Below, piece by piece: positions 37,201 through 48,683 of a stretch of DNA of 64,000 nucleotides. The DNA comes from Agelaius tricolor. Its lineage: Eukaryota > Chordata > Aves > Passeriformes > Icteridae. Position 1 is the stretch's first letter. Each line of letters starts with the position of its first letter. The notes below the pieces were generated by a model, which had not been told where the DNA came from, did no database searches, and saw nothing but the letters and a program-made list of their open reading frames with translations. Made by a program: the position numbers and the translations under genes. The DNA lies in contig JALJCS010000010.1 in the NCBI GenBank assembly GCA_023055355.1, positions 25,993,001 to 26,057,000 on the forward strand, written 5' to 3'.

Positions 37201-39689
37201 AAACTTGACTGTAGCAAAGGCCTTAAATCAAAAGCCTATGTGACACTTTCTGATCTTTCAGCAGCTTTAGGGGCTGTCAAAAAAAACCAAAACCAGTCAT
37301 ACCTAGTTAAATGAAGTTGTTTGGTAAAGATTGAGGTATTTGTCAAGTAGAGCCATGCAAAAGATTAAAGCAATGTCTGTCAGTGAAACTACTGTATTTT
37401 GGCTTACGTAATTCTACAGGGCTTTTTTCCCATGTTTTGCTTTTCAAGGAAACTGTAGGTGTCTTCAGCATTATATCTAAAAAGGGAATTATACATTGCA
37501 GATAGTATTTCATTCTATATTTAACAGCTCTTCTTTGAACAACAAAAACTGTAAACTTATTGCTGGGACTTGAACTGAAGTCATGGTGGTTCCTAGTTGT
37601 TAATGATATTTTACAGTGACAGCCCTGTTCTGCTTGCAATGTTAAGAAAAACAGTAGCTCAGTGTCTGGGTTTCCACTGAAGTTTACTGATATTGGACTG
37701 TAGTACTGCCCATCCTGCAGTGCCATGGTGTGTGCATATGAAAAGTGTGTGCAAAATGTTACAGTAGGACTGCTGCTTTAATGCTTTAACTCTAAAATCA
37801 ACCAGGTTGTACCAAATCCTGAGTGGATTCAAAGCTTCATGAGGAAACCGCAATCTTCCCAGTTGCCAAGCTCACACTCCTGAAAGTACCTGTATGTAAG
37901 ATTCCTGGAGAGCAAATTTGCTCTGTGTTCGTGAATATTCAGAAATGAGATCTTGAGATGGGATCCAAAATGGTGCAGCTTGTTTAAGCCTGGAAGAGGG
38001 AAGGCTTTTCTACACTGTGCTGTGATGTGGAAGGGGTAAATGGTCACTGAAGAAAGTCTGGTGCTTGAAAGGCTGATGTTCCTCATGTCCTTGTACTGTG
38101 GTAGTGCCCTACTGCTGGCACACCCTGATATGGAGGTGCTTCTGGCATCCTGGAGGTCCTAAGGAGAGGAGTCAGAGGCTGCACAGGGGTCTGTAATGAG
38201 CTTTGGCAGCCTGGACGTAGCCTTTGTTTTGCTACTTCCTGCAGATAGTTGGGAAATGACCTTTTTTAATCCATAAACATAAAAAGATAAATGGCTTCAG
38301 TTAAAACCAGCAGGAGGCAGGCATGGGAAATGGCACTACATATGAACTATCAGGAGGGAGGGAATGAAGAAATGAAATGCTAGGTAGATCTCTGTAGGAT
38401 GTTTGGTCTTAATTCTGAGTCTCTGGGCATGACAAATCTGTTTCAATTGGAGTAGTAAACAGTAAGATCAGAGGAGATGTGACTGGGATCTCTGTGCTCA
38501 TCCTGCCTGGTCAATGCCATTTTGACAGTTAAATTTCTGCAGGGAAATTTTCAGTATTTTTATCAAGTGCAATATACATCCAAATCCAGCCTTCCCTTAT
38601 GTTCTATTGAGAAGAGATCAAGTGGAGGAAATCCATGCTCCTCTGCAATCTAAAATAATCTGGGCTGAAACAGAAAATGTTCTGCTAACCTCAATTGCTA
38701 AACTACCTGCGGATTGAGAACTGATCCAAACAGTGTCACTTACAACCAGTTGGCTCTGACACTTCCGCTAGACAAAGTATTTTTTTCCTTAAGATGCACT
38801 AGGCTGACTGATACCTCTTTTGAAGTGCTGCAGTGCATCCCTCCATGCTGGATGTTTGGAGAGGTTTTGTCCTCAAGTCCCTTGAACATCAGAGATTTTC
38901 AGTGGCAAATGAGTGATGATTAGGCATTACCCCTAAAGGATAAAGGCAGTGAGGCCACGGGGATGTTCTGGCTAAAAGACTGCTGTTCTTGAGAGTGATG
39001 GATGGGATTTTGCAGCAAGAATGGGTTATCCAAGGGTAATACAGCCAGAGGGGTCATCATACCAACAGTTGCTTTTTCATCTAATGGTAGAGGAAGCAAA
39101 GATGGACAACTGTGAGATGTGAGAGTAACATTCCTGTTTTACAGTGGTGGTTAGGTGAAAAAGCAACATTTTTCCTTAAGCTCATTTTAGAGCTGTTATA
39201 CGATCATAGAAGAATGAGGAGCTGGGGAAACTTCAAATAGGTGAACAGGAAAAGAAAGTGCCCAAATGGCAAACATCTGTCTTCGTCTATATCTGCCTGT
39301 CTGTGCTTGAAATCTTGACAGCTGGGCTCAGGGAAGAACATTTAAGTCAGTGGCTAACAAAGTACAAACAAGTATTCCTCAGAGCACTCCTTTTGAGACA
39401 ATTATTGTCCCAAACCACAAATATTGGAACTACAGTAGAGAATTCAAAATCATTTAGCGAGCAGAATCAATGTCTGAGCTGGGACCAGGATCTTGGCTTA
39501 CCAAACTCCTTTTTGGCTCTCTAGTCACCGAGAACTGTAAAGAATAAAATATGAAGGCGTACCTGCAACAACGTGCAGTTTCGCTGATCGTTTCCAAAGC
39601 AATCGTGCCCAACAGCTCCTGAACATAAAAAAAACCCCTAACCCCTCCACCCAACCCCAAAACAAAAAACAATTTTTTGTGTCCGTATA
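28279..39689. other. AT-rich intergenic DNA, no gene recognised
   Basis: About 11 kb between the candidate small gene and the KALRN promoter. All ORFs are short, overlap on both strands and resemble no family I know. It holds a MIR-like SINE remnant near 29800-29960 and short AT-rich blocks near 29060-29230 and 29370-29470 that could be conserved non-coding elements. Otherwise I see nothing. Confidence 0.65.
29805..29960 (-). mobile_element. Ancient MIR-like SINE remnant
   Basis: TATACCCATTTTACAGAAG...GAATTGCTTGAGGTTGC...CATAGCAGAATTG parallels the inverted MIR core (CCCATTTTACAGATG...GACTTGCCCAAGGTCAC...GTGGCAGAGCTG). It is strongly diverged. Confidence 0.55.
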
Positions 39690-40285
39690 ACCCCATCAGC
39701 GTTCACTTTCGCCCCCCGAGTACCTGCCCGTCTAACAGCCGTGCCCCCGCGGCTGTTCATCAGAGGGGAGGCATGGCAGCGTTGCAGCCCGGGGATGCAC
39801 AGCGCTCCGCCTGCGGAGCTTACGGGGGTAGGGAATAAAACAAAAATTCCCTCCGGAGCCCCGCGGGGCGTCCGTGCCCGCACCTGTGACCGGCGCGCCC
39901 CGCCCGGAGCGGCCGCGCCCCGCAGCGGGGCTGCCCTGGCGGCGGGGGGCGCCGCAGCCTCCCCGGCCGGCGCCCGGCCTGGCTCAGGAAGTGCCGGCAG
40001 GGAAGCGGCGGGGGCGGCCGCCGGGGGCCGGGCCGGGCTGTCAGCGCGGCGAGGGGCAGCGGCGGCGGCGGGGGGAGCGGAGCGGAGCGGAGCAGGTCGG
40101 AACAATAGCGGGTGGAGGGGAGGGGGCCGGCGGCGGCGGGGCTCGGCACCGGCACCCCGCCCCGGCCGCACCGCCCAGCGCAGCCCGGGGGCAGCGCAGC
40201 CCAGCCCCGGGGCAGCCGCCCCGCAGGCACCGCGGAAGGGATGATCCGAACGGCGCTCGGTTGGGCTCGCAGCTGAACGCGCCTC

Positions 40286-40352
40286 CATCCCTCCCTCCCT
40301 CCTCTTCTCCCTCCCTCTTTTTTTCTCTCTCTCTCTCGGCTCTCCTCCTCCC
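40286..40352 (+). repeat. CT-rich tract in the KALRN 5' leader
   Basis: A nearly pure pyrimidine run, (CCCT)n followed by T8 and (CT)n, ending about 54 nt before the start codon. If transcribed it lies in the 5' UTR; it could also serve as a polypyrimidine tract for an acceptor nearby. Confidence 0.85.
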
Positions 40353-40405
40353 TAACTCACTGGATATTACCAGCCGCCGGGCTCGCCGCCGCCTCTCCCC
40401 CAGCC

Positions 40406-40478
40406 ATGAATCCCGCCGAAGGGGCGGCGGAGGAAGGCGCTGTCCCTGACTCCGAGGTGGATGCTTTCTTCCGAACAG
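40406..40478 (+). CDS. KALRN: KALRN (kalirin) first coding exon; gene continues past right edge
   Basis: ATG in the context CAGCCATGA opens 24 codons plus one base, ending at ACAG|GTAGGG. The peptide starts MNPAEGAAEE and ends DSEVDAFFRT, with a phase-1 Gly split across the junction. The end parallels AAFFRSG in the paralogue TRIO immediately before its Sec14 domain, and kalirin resumes after this point with GSFRNDG, which fits the phase. Kalirin is a Rho-family GEF (Sec14, spectrin repeats, two DH-PH modules, kinase) that shapes dendritic spines. None of those domains lies in the window. Position beside CCDC14 matches human 3q21. Kalirin has alternative first exons and this is the acidic-leader form. 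A CTCTCCCCCAG sequence ends two bases before the ATG and looks like an acceptor, so an upstream non-coding exon is possible. Confidence 0.92.
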
Positions 40479-43400
40479 GTAGGGGAGCCGCGGGGAAGGG
40501 GCCAGGGCAGCGCCGGGCCCTGCCTCCGCCGCGGGATGCGGGGCTGGCGGCTGCGGCGCGGGCACCGCCAGTAGCGGAGCCGCGGGGAAGGGAGAAGAGG
40601 GGATGGAGGGGGTCCCCGCCTGCCTCCTCGCTTTGTCCGCCGCAGCCCCTCGGTGCGCCCGTGGCCCCGTGGCCCCTCCCGTCCCTGGGAGGATGCTACC
40701 GCAGGGCTGCGCTCCCACCGCCTCGGGAGAGGACCGGCCAGGCCCCCGCCCCAAGCAGGCACAAAAGCCCCGCGGGGGTGCTCGGGGAGAGCTGTCGCGT
40801 TGTCACCCCCGCGGGAAGCGGCGCCGGCTGGGCCCCGCCGGGCCCCCGCCCCGGGCGGCGGCGGCCACCCGGGTACCGGCTGGTATTTGGAAGCGGAGCT
40901 GGCTGCCTGCCCCGCTCCAGCCGGGCGAAGTGCCGGGCGCTACCCCTGCCGCCCTCGGGTGGGCAGTGAGTGAGCGCAGAGGCGCCCTGGGCAGCGCTCG
41001 CCCGCAGCCGGCTGGGGATGCTGACCGCCCGGAGACGGCTCGCTAAGTAGCTCAGGGCTGGGTGAGAGCCCTCTGTTTCACTCTCCCGATTCAGAGGATG
41101 CTGAAATGCAGCCAAAGTGTAGCTGGACTACAACAGAGTGTAGGAAGCCTTTGCTAATGAAGCAGTGGTTAATTAAATGTTGTGGGCAATAGGTACGTGC
41201 TGGGGTCCCCGCTGCAGCACTCGTTTGTGAGGTGGTGTTTGTGTGGGAGCCCCCAGCTCTGAAACATGGCTTTGCACAGGATGAGCATCTCAGCTGAAGC
41301 AACTTGTGGTCTGCATGACACACCCCCCTCTTCTCTCTTGCTCCCTCCCCCATCAAAGTCTTAAGAAAGTTTTATAATCTTGGTAAATTTTTAATTAAAA
41401 ATTGTAAAGGATTAAGTACTTGTTTCATAAGGGGATTGACCCTTTTGGGCTAGGACTGACACTGCCACAGCTGTTTGTCAAGACTGCTTTTCAGCTGTTT
41501 TCCTTCTTCTACCTGCTCATTAGCTACACACAATGCTTTGAGCTCCAGTTACAAAAAAGCGATTATGTAATCACCAAAACTTTAAAGAAGTAAAATCCTG
41601 AAGGCCTGCAGCAGCTCCCTGCTATGGTAGACTGCACCCCATTTATGTGAAAACCCTTTGATCTAGAGGATAAGTATAATAAGGTCTGGCTGTGTGTATC
41701 TTATGATCCACAAGTCATTAAGCCATAGGATATTTGCCTGTTGATAGCCTACCTGGTTACAAGATAATTTCCAAAGTCTCAACAATGACAGATTTGTTAG
41801 AAAAAATAAAAACAACCCACCAATTTTCCTTTTAAAAGGAATGTGTTAATTAAGGTTCCTCCCTGCCTTTTCACTCTCTCCCCTCCTTCACCCGAAGCTG
41901 AATCATTTCTCTGTGACACTGCCTTCTCAATGTAAGCATGTTACCAGAATTGAATTTGGAGAGAGTCAGATCTGTCTAGCTTATATAAAAAAGTATTCCT
42001 AAATGAGGGGAAAGCACAGGGAGCCATGTGGCTAGACATTTCTCCCAAGCTGCCTCCTTTGCCTTAAATTTCACCTGTAGATCTGTGAACACACTTGTAA
42101 ACCTGCATTATACATTGAGCCCAGAGATTTCAGAGAGTCTCCTAACACTTCTGCTTCTTGAGGAAACAAAACGACAGGAACCTGGGCTTGGGAGATGTGC
42201 CTAGGTCCTATCCTTGCACTGAAGCATGTGTGCATAGGCCATCCTTGATGGTTGTCTGCTTCACCTTAAGCTTCAACAAGGAAGGTCTTGTTTCTGCATC
42301 ATTATGTAGCATCTTGTGTCCAAAATGATGTAAAAAAAAACCAAAAAACCCAGACTATTAGTAATGAATTTTGGCTCTCTGCTGGCAACATCCCTGAAAA
42401 ATGGGGAAGGCATGAGCACAAGTAGGAGTTCTGTGAAATGACAGTGTTGGTTCTCTGAGTTGTTTGGGGCCCCTTTACTTGTGGGTTTGTGCACTGCTGT
42501 TGTGCTGTGTGAAGTTGGGTTCAGTGGATGATGGGGAGAACAGCTGATGTGGGGCTTGGGAGAACAATCATAGCCAGGATACAACTGACTCCCACACCTC
42601 TCAGGCTGACACTAGTGATCCTGTCTGAGCAAGGACTGTCAGATGTGGTCTGATGTGTAATAGCTACAGAGACCTGCATTGACTTAGCATTTGTTATCCC
42701 TTGATGCTAGATTTTTTTGTTTCTGTGCCTTGTCCTAATTTGTGTTCTGGATTTGTAAAGCATAACCATTGTCTTACATGCTCACATCAAATAAAAAATG
42801 AGTGTATATGGTTTAGAGATTAGCTGCCCTGATAAGCCAAGCTTATACTAAACAGCCTAAACTCATCCCAGATTCACAGTTACCACATGGAAAAGCATGA
42901 ACTCATCATTTGTTAAAAAAACAGAGTCAAAACAACTAAAGCTCTCTCGGAGGCTTTTAGCAACGAGCTGGGCTTTGCACTGAGCCGGGAGGATCGATAG
43001 GCTGCTCCCTGGTACCGGCAGAGGAGGCTGATGCTGGGGGTGGCGCTGCTCACAGAGCATCCAAACACGCGAGGTACCGGTCCCTTATGCAGGGACACCT
43101 GAGATAGAAGGTTTCTGAGCTGTCCCTGGAAAGGCAATCTGAAGAAATTAACAGGAAGTAATAAAGGAAGGTCTGTTCTGGTGCTTACACTGATGAGAAC
43201 TAGGAGTAACTTTAAGAAAAGGGTGGATTTAACAACTGTGTAGTTGATGCTGGCAGTCAGTTAAAACCTCCCTGGAGTCAGGCAGGAAAGGGACTATTCT
43301 AATTGTCACCATCTGATATATGCAGTAAGAAATTCAGGAATACTCTTTTAGAGAATCAATCCCGTGTAATTGGGATAAAAATTAGCAGGCAGAGGGAGAT

Positions 43401-45050
43401 GAAGGGCAGAAATTAGTATTGCCATCTCCAGCTCTGATTTCTAGGATAACACCATCTGCTGAATTGTAGCAGCAATTTCTGCATCATCTCTATCACTTCT
43501 GTTTGAGTAAAAACCCAAATCTATGCCTAGGTATGCTTTACCAAGTTTCTTAAGTCTGTTTCTTTGGACAGGTAAAATATGACCAGTTTCTCTGGAATTG
43601 TTAATAGTTGTATTAAATGTGTACTGAAACTTTTTTTCTTGTGTGGAACAGAATCCAAATACTTACAGTTTCAAACATAAATGAAGTCACGTTTAAAGTC
43701 TACAAATAAGAGATATCCCCTGAATACAGACACACAGAGAAACTTTAACTTCCTGCTTAAGGTGTAGTAATTTCTGCAGTGTGTTTTGGATACAGGGGTG
43801 ACCAAATTTTAAATATTTATATTTATATTTAGAGGTCAGTGACAGAACAATTTAGCAAACTGCCAATTACTAAAGAAGTAGTCATCAATATTTCTCATGC
43901 GCTAGCAGGTACTGTTTTATTTTCTAATTTATTTTTCTGGCACTTATGTATAACATTGATTATATCTGATATGAAGATGCCAACTTTGTCATTGATACTT
44001 GCTGTGAGTGAGGTGAAAATTGACGTTATTCCATTTCCTTTGGATGCGATGAATTATTCTCTCTGCTTTTCAGCCAGCTATACTTCTAGTGTTGTTCATT
44101 TGTGCACAAGTGACTGGCAGTTCTGCTGTTAAATAACTTTAAAATGATTGGCATTGGCCAGGCTGTTTGATCAAAAGATGTGCTTGAAGTGATGTCAGCA
44201 GAGAAGTGCTCCTTGAGGTTGATGGACTCAAGTGTCTCCTTGTAGTGCAGGTAAATTGATTCAATTGAGTTGTCAGTGGGGTGAGGTGTTTGTGTGATGC
44301 CTGGCTTCCTCACCTTGAGACTTTCTAATTCATAAGGCCTGGTCTGGTAATGTGTGCTGTAAAAGAAGGCTCCGTTGCAGAAAAGACTGTCAGCTCTGTC
44401 CTACCATTTGGAAAGCTCTTGTGTTCTTTGAGGCATTGCTTTTAATCAAAATCTGTACCATGTTCTGGAGGCTTTGACCTCTGACCCTGTCAGGAATATG
44501 AGTTTTGTTGTTTTCTTTCTTTATTATCTAATGTAGGTGGTTTTTATTTTTTCATGTGATTGATGTACGGGAGGAGTTGCTGTTTTACTACAGGTGGAAC
44601 CCAGGTCCCCCCAAACCTCCCCAGTGCATGGGGAAGGCTGTGTGGCTCTGCCCTGTGTTTGTCCCATCTCCTCCCCCTCAAACTCAGACAGATCTGCTAG
44701 TTCAGGAATTTTCATGTAGACATGGGAAAGGACACATAGGTGACTCAAGAGGTCTTGGTGGGAATGACTGTCCTCTTCCCTCTCTTGCCATGCAGATGCT
44801 GCCAAGAAATGGGGCAGAAACTGCTGGACTGTGGGGTCTTGTGTCAAAAAAGAAAGACTTCTTTTTGTCTGATGCTGGAAGGTAGCAATTTAAATGAATG
44901 ATTTATGTTCACAGGAGCATTTCTTTCCCATGCTGCTTCCTTCCTTCTCACAGAGGTATGTACAGGGCAAGAGGGATGATATCTGATAGTTATTTACAAT
45001 GTGTTTATTCTGGATGAGATTGCATTGTGGTGTAGGCAAGTAGGAAGATA

Positions 45051-45088
45051 CTGCTTGATATTAATTATTCTGCTTGATATTAATTCAA
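45051..45088. repeat. 19-bp tandem repeat, two copies
   Basis: CTGCTTGATATTAATTATT is followed by CTGCTTGATATTAATTCAA; the first 16 bases are identical. Confidence 0.9.
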
Positions 45089-47439
45089 TTAATGTTGAAC
45101 ACGATTACTTCCAGAGTTGCCTACACTGTGTTTTTGGGTTAAAACTCTGAAAGAAGAAAAGTATAATCCTGTAGTCACACAAAAGAGGAACCCTCCTGGT
45201 GCTTGTGTAGACTCTTTTATATGTGGACTTAGATGGCCGTGTGAGTGTTGGAATGATGAGTGGCTTGGATACAGTGAGCATCCAAGCTGGCCAGGCCCAT
45301 GTAACTATCACTCTTTCCTACCACCTGCCTCCCATACTGTATTTTATCAAGTCTCATAATAATAACCTGCTGGGGAAACATGAGGTTTGAAAAATGGGAG
45401 CGGCTTTGATGGGTTTGGTGGGTTTTCTTTGCTGTAATTTCCAGGCACACCCCCACATTAAGAGCCTTTTAGGGAGTCCTCTGGCTGCACAGGTGCTCTG
45501 GGCCTCTTGAAGGTTGGGAATGAAGTATTCTGTTGTTTCAGCTGCTGTGACCTTATGGTCTCTGGAAAGGCTGATTATGGATGTAGAGCAGCTTTATTGC
45601 TCCACGGTGACATGTACCATACAGTACCCAGTGGTATTTTAAGTACTTCATAGTTACATCAAAGAAAATACTTAGGGAGTATTAGGCCTTATAAACCCAT
45701 AGTGTTGTGCCTTTTACAGCTGGAACTTAAAGTCATGAAACAACTTAGAGGTATTTGTGCTTTTGTTTGATTTGGACTGGTGTCCTGCTTTTAATATTTC
45801 TTTGGATAAACAACTCCCGTTTTATAGCCTTGCATGGCTCACACACCCTGTGTTTAACTGAAGGGACTTTGCCACTTGGGGAATTTTGCCTAGAGAATCT
45901 GGCAAGAATAACAGGGAATATTCCAATACATGTTTTACAAAAGAGAGCTGGATATGAAAAAAGAAGTCAAATATGATTGTCTGAATGGAGAGCCTTAAAG
46001 TGTAAAGGACTGTAAAAAAAAGAAGCCATAATATTTTGAATTATTTCTTTCCCACTTGCTTCTAGGATGGATTGTGTTACTCCTGTACAGATCCAGAGAA
46101 CTTCAGAGGAATTGCTTGGGAGTTTTCACAGATGTAACTGAAAACAGAACTTGGCCCAGGCACTGCAATGGCAATCATAAATCTAGGTTTAAGTCAGTCA
46201 CCTGTGTGATATGTGGCCTGCAGTGTGTTGAAATGGGATTTAGAGCATTTCGTGCTAGGAATGGAGTGATGTTTCAGCAAAATATCTAAGTTTTCGTGTT
46301 GTATTTCATATTTGATTCAGAATGATCCTCATGTTTGAATCCAGGGCAAAGACTTTCCTCTGTTTATAAGTCATTGTGAAAGTCATTAACCTATGTGATT
46401 ACTGTGGATTCATATTAGTTTCAGCTGGTTTTAATTTATTTTATTTTGAACTATTCAGAGATCATTCAAAGTGATATTTTGAAACTATGTATGTTCACTG
46501 CTGAAGTGCTAAATATAATTTAAAACATTTGATGAAGTTTAAGAAATTTCTGTTACTTAATCAAGGATTTAGAAGATAATTCTGTTTCTACTTTTAAATA
46601 TAAATATTCATTTTGTTTGCTCATCTTCATTAACAAATGCCTGGAATAAATTATGGTTTATTTGGGTTCTTTGTCTGTTATCAACGTGTGGCTTTCTTAC
46701 TAAAATCTAGGAGTGTTTATTGTTTCTTTCAAATTGCACAGAATGAAAACATTCAGGTATGTAGGTCTAATTTGTTACATTTCAACTTCAAGGCAACAAA
46801 TTACCTTTAAAACTAAAAATGAAATTCCTTTTTTAATAACCCTAATTATATGAACCAGCATTTCAGTTTCACTGATGGAACAAAACTACCATAATTAGGC
46901 AGACTGTAGTTTTTAGTGTAAGGTCACATCATGCTTTGCTGAGAATAATAAGAGGAAATGATCTTCAATTTAACATCTTGGTGACTGACAGACCAGCTGC
47001 TCTGGTCATTTCTTTTAGTGAAGTGGCCTTGAGAAAAAGGGTGACTGTATGTTGCTTGTGAGAGAAATTAAATTAACCTTGTTACATAATTAGTACCCAT
47101 GTAGACACGGTGGAGTTTTCGGGTTTTTAAAATACTTTTTTTGGGTGGGGGGAGGGTAGTTTTGGTGTGTGCAATTAGCTGTACTGAAGTGGTAGAAGAT
47201 ATGCCTTATCTTTAAAATGGCAATAATAATAATAAAAACATAACACGGAAAGATTTGACTCTAAGATGTTGCTTTCTTCTGGGGATTGTGACCCTTTCTT
47301 TGCCAGGTGACTGCTTGGTGAAGCAGTAAAGGCATCAGGTCAGGCATGCTCCAGTGCAACAAAAGGGCAGTAGTTGGCCCGGGTTGGTTTATTACCTGAA
47401 ATCAGAAAATATCTATCTCTTTCTATATGTATATATCTC

Positions 47440-47800
47440 AAAAAGTGCTTTGTACAGGTTCCCCGGTAATACCGGTGCTGCTGGCATGGTTCCTGACTCC
47501 TGGAGCGGACCCTGGTGCTCCCGCTGCTTTTAGTGGCAACTGGCAGCCTACTTTGGGAGCAGCATCGTCAGCTGGAAACAATAGTGTCTGATTCTTGTTT
47601 GTCAGCAGGGACAATAGCCCCGCTGATGGGCTGCGGCGCAGGAGAGGGGGCTTCCTTTGTGTGGCAGTGCGGGCATGGCAGATGGCTAATTGGACATGAT
47701 AAACCACGGGGGCAATGGGGGAGAAAAAGGAGATCTGCAGAGATTAGCGGCTTGTATCTCCCACACTACGGGAAAAATGTATTTTAAAGATGTCATCAAC
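47440..47800. promoter_or_regulatory. GC-rich intronic block, candidate conserved enhancer
   Basis: About 350 bp with several CpGs and higher GC than its surroundings, holding a homeodomain-type core (GGCTAATTGG, about 47684-47693) next to CATGATAAA. It shows no repeat signature and no convincing splice-bounded ORF. Being a unique-looking block in the first intron of a neuronal gene makes enhancer function plausible, but that is inference. Confidence 0.35.
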
Positions 47801-48322
47801 TTTAGTGCTTTGCCATGAATATATCATTCAGTAATGAAGAAGGAGGACATCCTAACTAAAGTATTTCCTCGGCTGATGTGAAGCCTGCTTTATTAGCTGG
47901 GAGCAAATCCTGTTACTGTATGGGAAGGTAGGTGAATGCATGGCCCCCAAAGGCGCTGGCATGGCACTTAGGAAATTAGCAGTGCATATTTTTCATTGGT
48001 CTTGTAAGTCAATGTCAGACTGTTGTGCCAAACAGCATCCAAGCTGAACACAAAGAGCTTTACCAGTTGTGTGTGTTGGGAGTGGAAAGTTGTGATCTAC
48101 CATAGTTTGACTTAATAAGAAGAGATGTTCCTCAGTGTTAGAGCACTGAAAAGCTAAGCTGATTATCAAAGATGGAATTTATTTATTTAAATATATTTTC
48201 CTGGTCTTATTAGAGTATGCACTATAAAGGCAAAGCCTGAGACCCTTGCGCAAATGAACTTTTGCTTATTTAAATGAGTTTAGTGAAAATCAGAACTAAA
48301 GCCTTGGTTCTGATTTGATTCC

Positions 48323-48683
48323 GAAGAATTGGACACCTGTCCTATGAGGAAAGGCTGAGAGAGCTGGAGAAGGCTCAGAAAAGGATCAGTTGCAATAGGA
48401 CAGGAATTTTTAAATTAAAAGTTAAATTAAAAATTAAATTAAATTTTTAAAGTAAAAGAGAATAAGTTCAAAGTAGAGATAAGGAAGAATTTTTTTTATG
48501 ACGAGGATGATAAAACTCTCAAATTATTTGCCCAGAGAAGTAGTAGATGCTCCTTCCCTATAAGCCTAGATGGAACTCTGAGTAATTTGAGGCAGTGGAA
48601 GATGTCCCTGCTTGTGGCAGAGGTGTTGGACTAGATGATCTCTAAAGGACCCTTTCAATCCAAACTGTTCTCTGATTCTATAG
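48323..48683 (+). mobile_element. CR1 LINE 3' end, plus orientation
   Basis: It runs from TATGAGGAAAGGCTGAGAGAGCTG through GATGATCTCTAAAGGACC and ends in the CR1 terminal octamer form (TGATTCTATAG). An AT-rich TTAAA expansion at about 48409-48456 interrupts the body. Confidence 0.92.
48409..48456. repeat. AT-rich simple repeat within CR1
   Basis: Degenerate TTAAATTAAAA units, probably an expansion of an A/T-rich spot in the CR1 copy. Confidence 0.75.

Larger units (their letters stand above)
39690..41050. promoter_or_regulatory. CpG-island promoter and first exon region of KALRN
   Basis: About 1.3 kb of very high GC and CpG density begins abruptly after AT-rich DNA. It contains many GC boxes, a (GCGGA)4 run near 40076-40094 with G-rich neighbours that could form quadruplexes, and a long CT tract (about 40286-40352) just upstream of the start codon. 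I see no TATA box. Long ORFs on both strands here are composition artefacts. Confidence 0.85.

Noticed and set aside
39630..39655. Telomere-like CCCCTAACCCCT
   Set aside because: Only about two degenerate units inside an A/C-rich low-complexity stretch; not an interstitial telomere array.
39638..40760. Long antisense and alternate-frame ORFs across the KALRN CpG island
   Set aside because: GC-rich DNA lacks stop codons. The peptides are Ala/Pro/Arg/Gly-rich in all frames and match no family.
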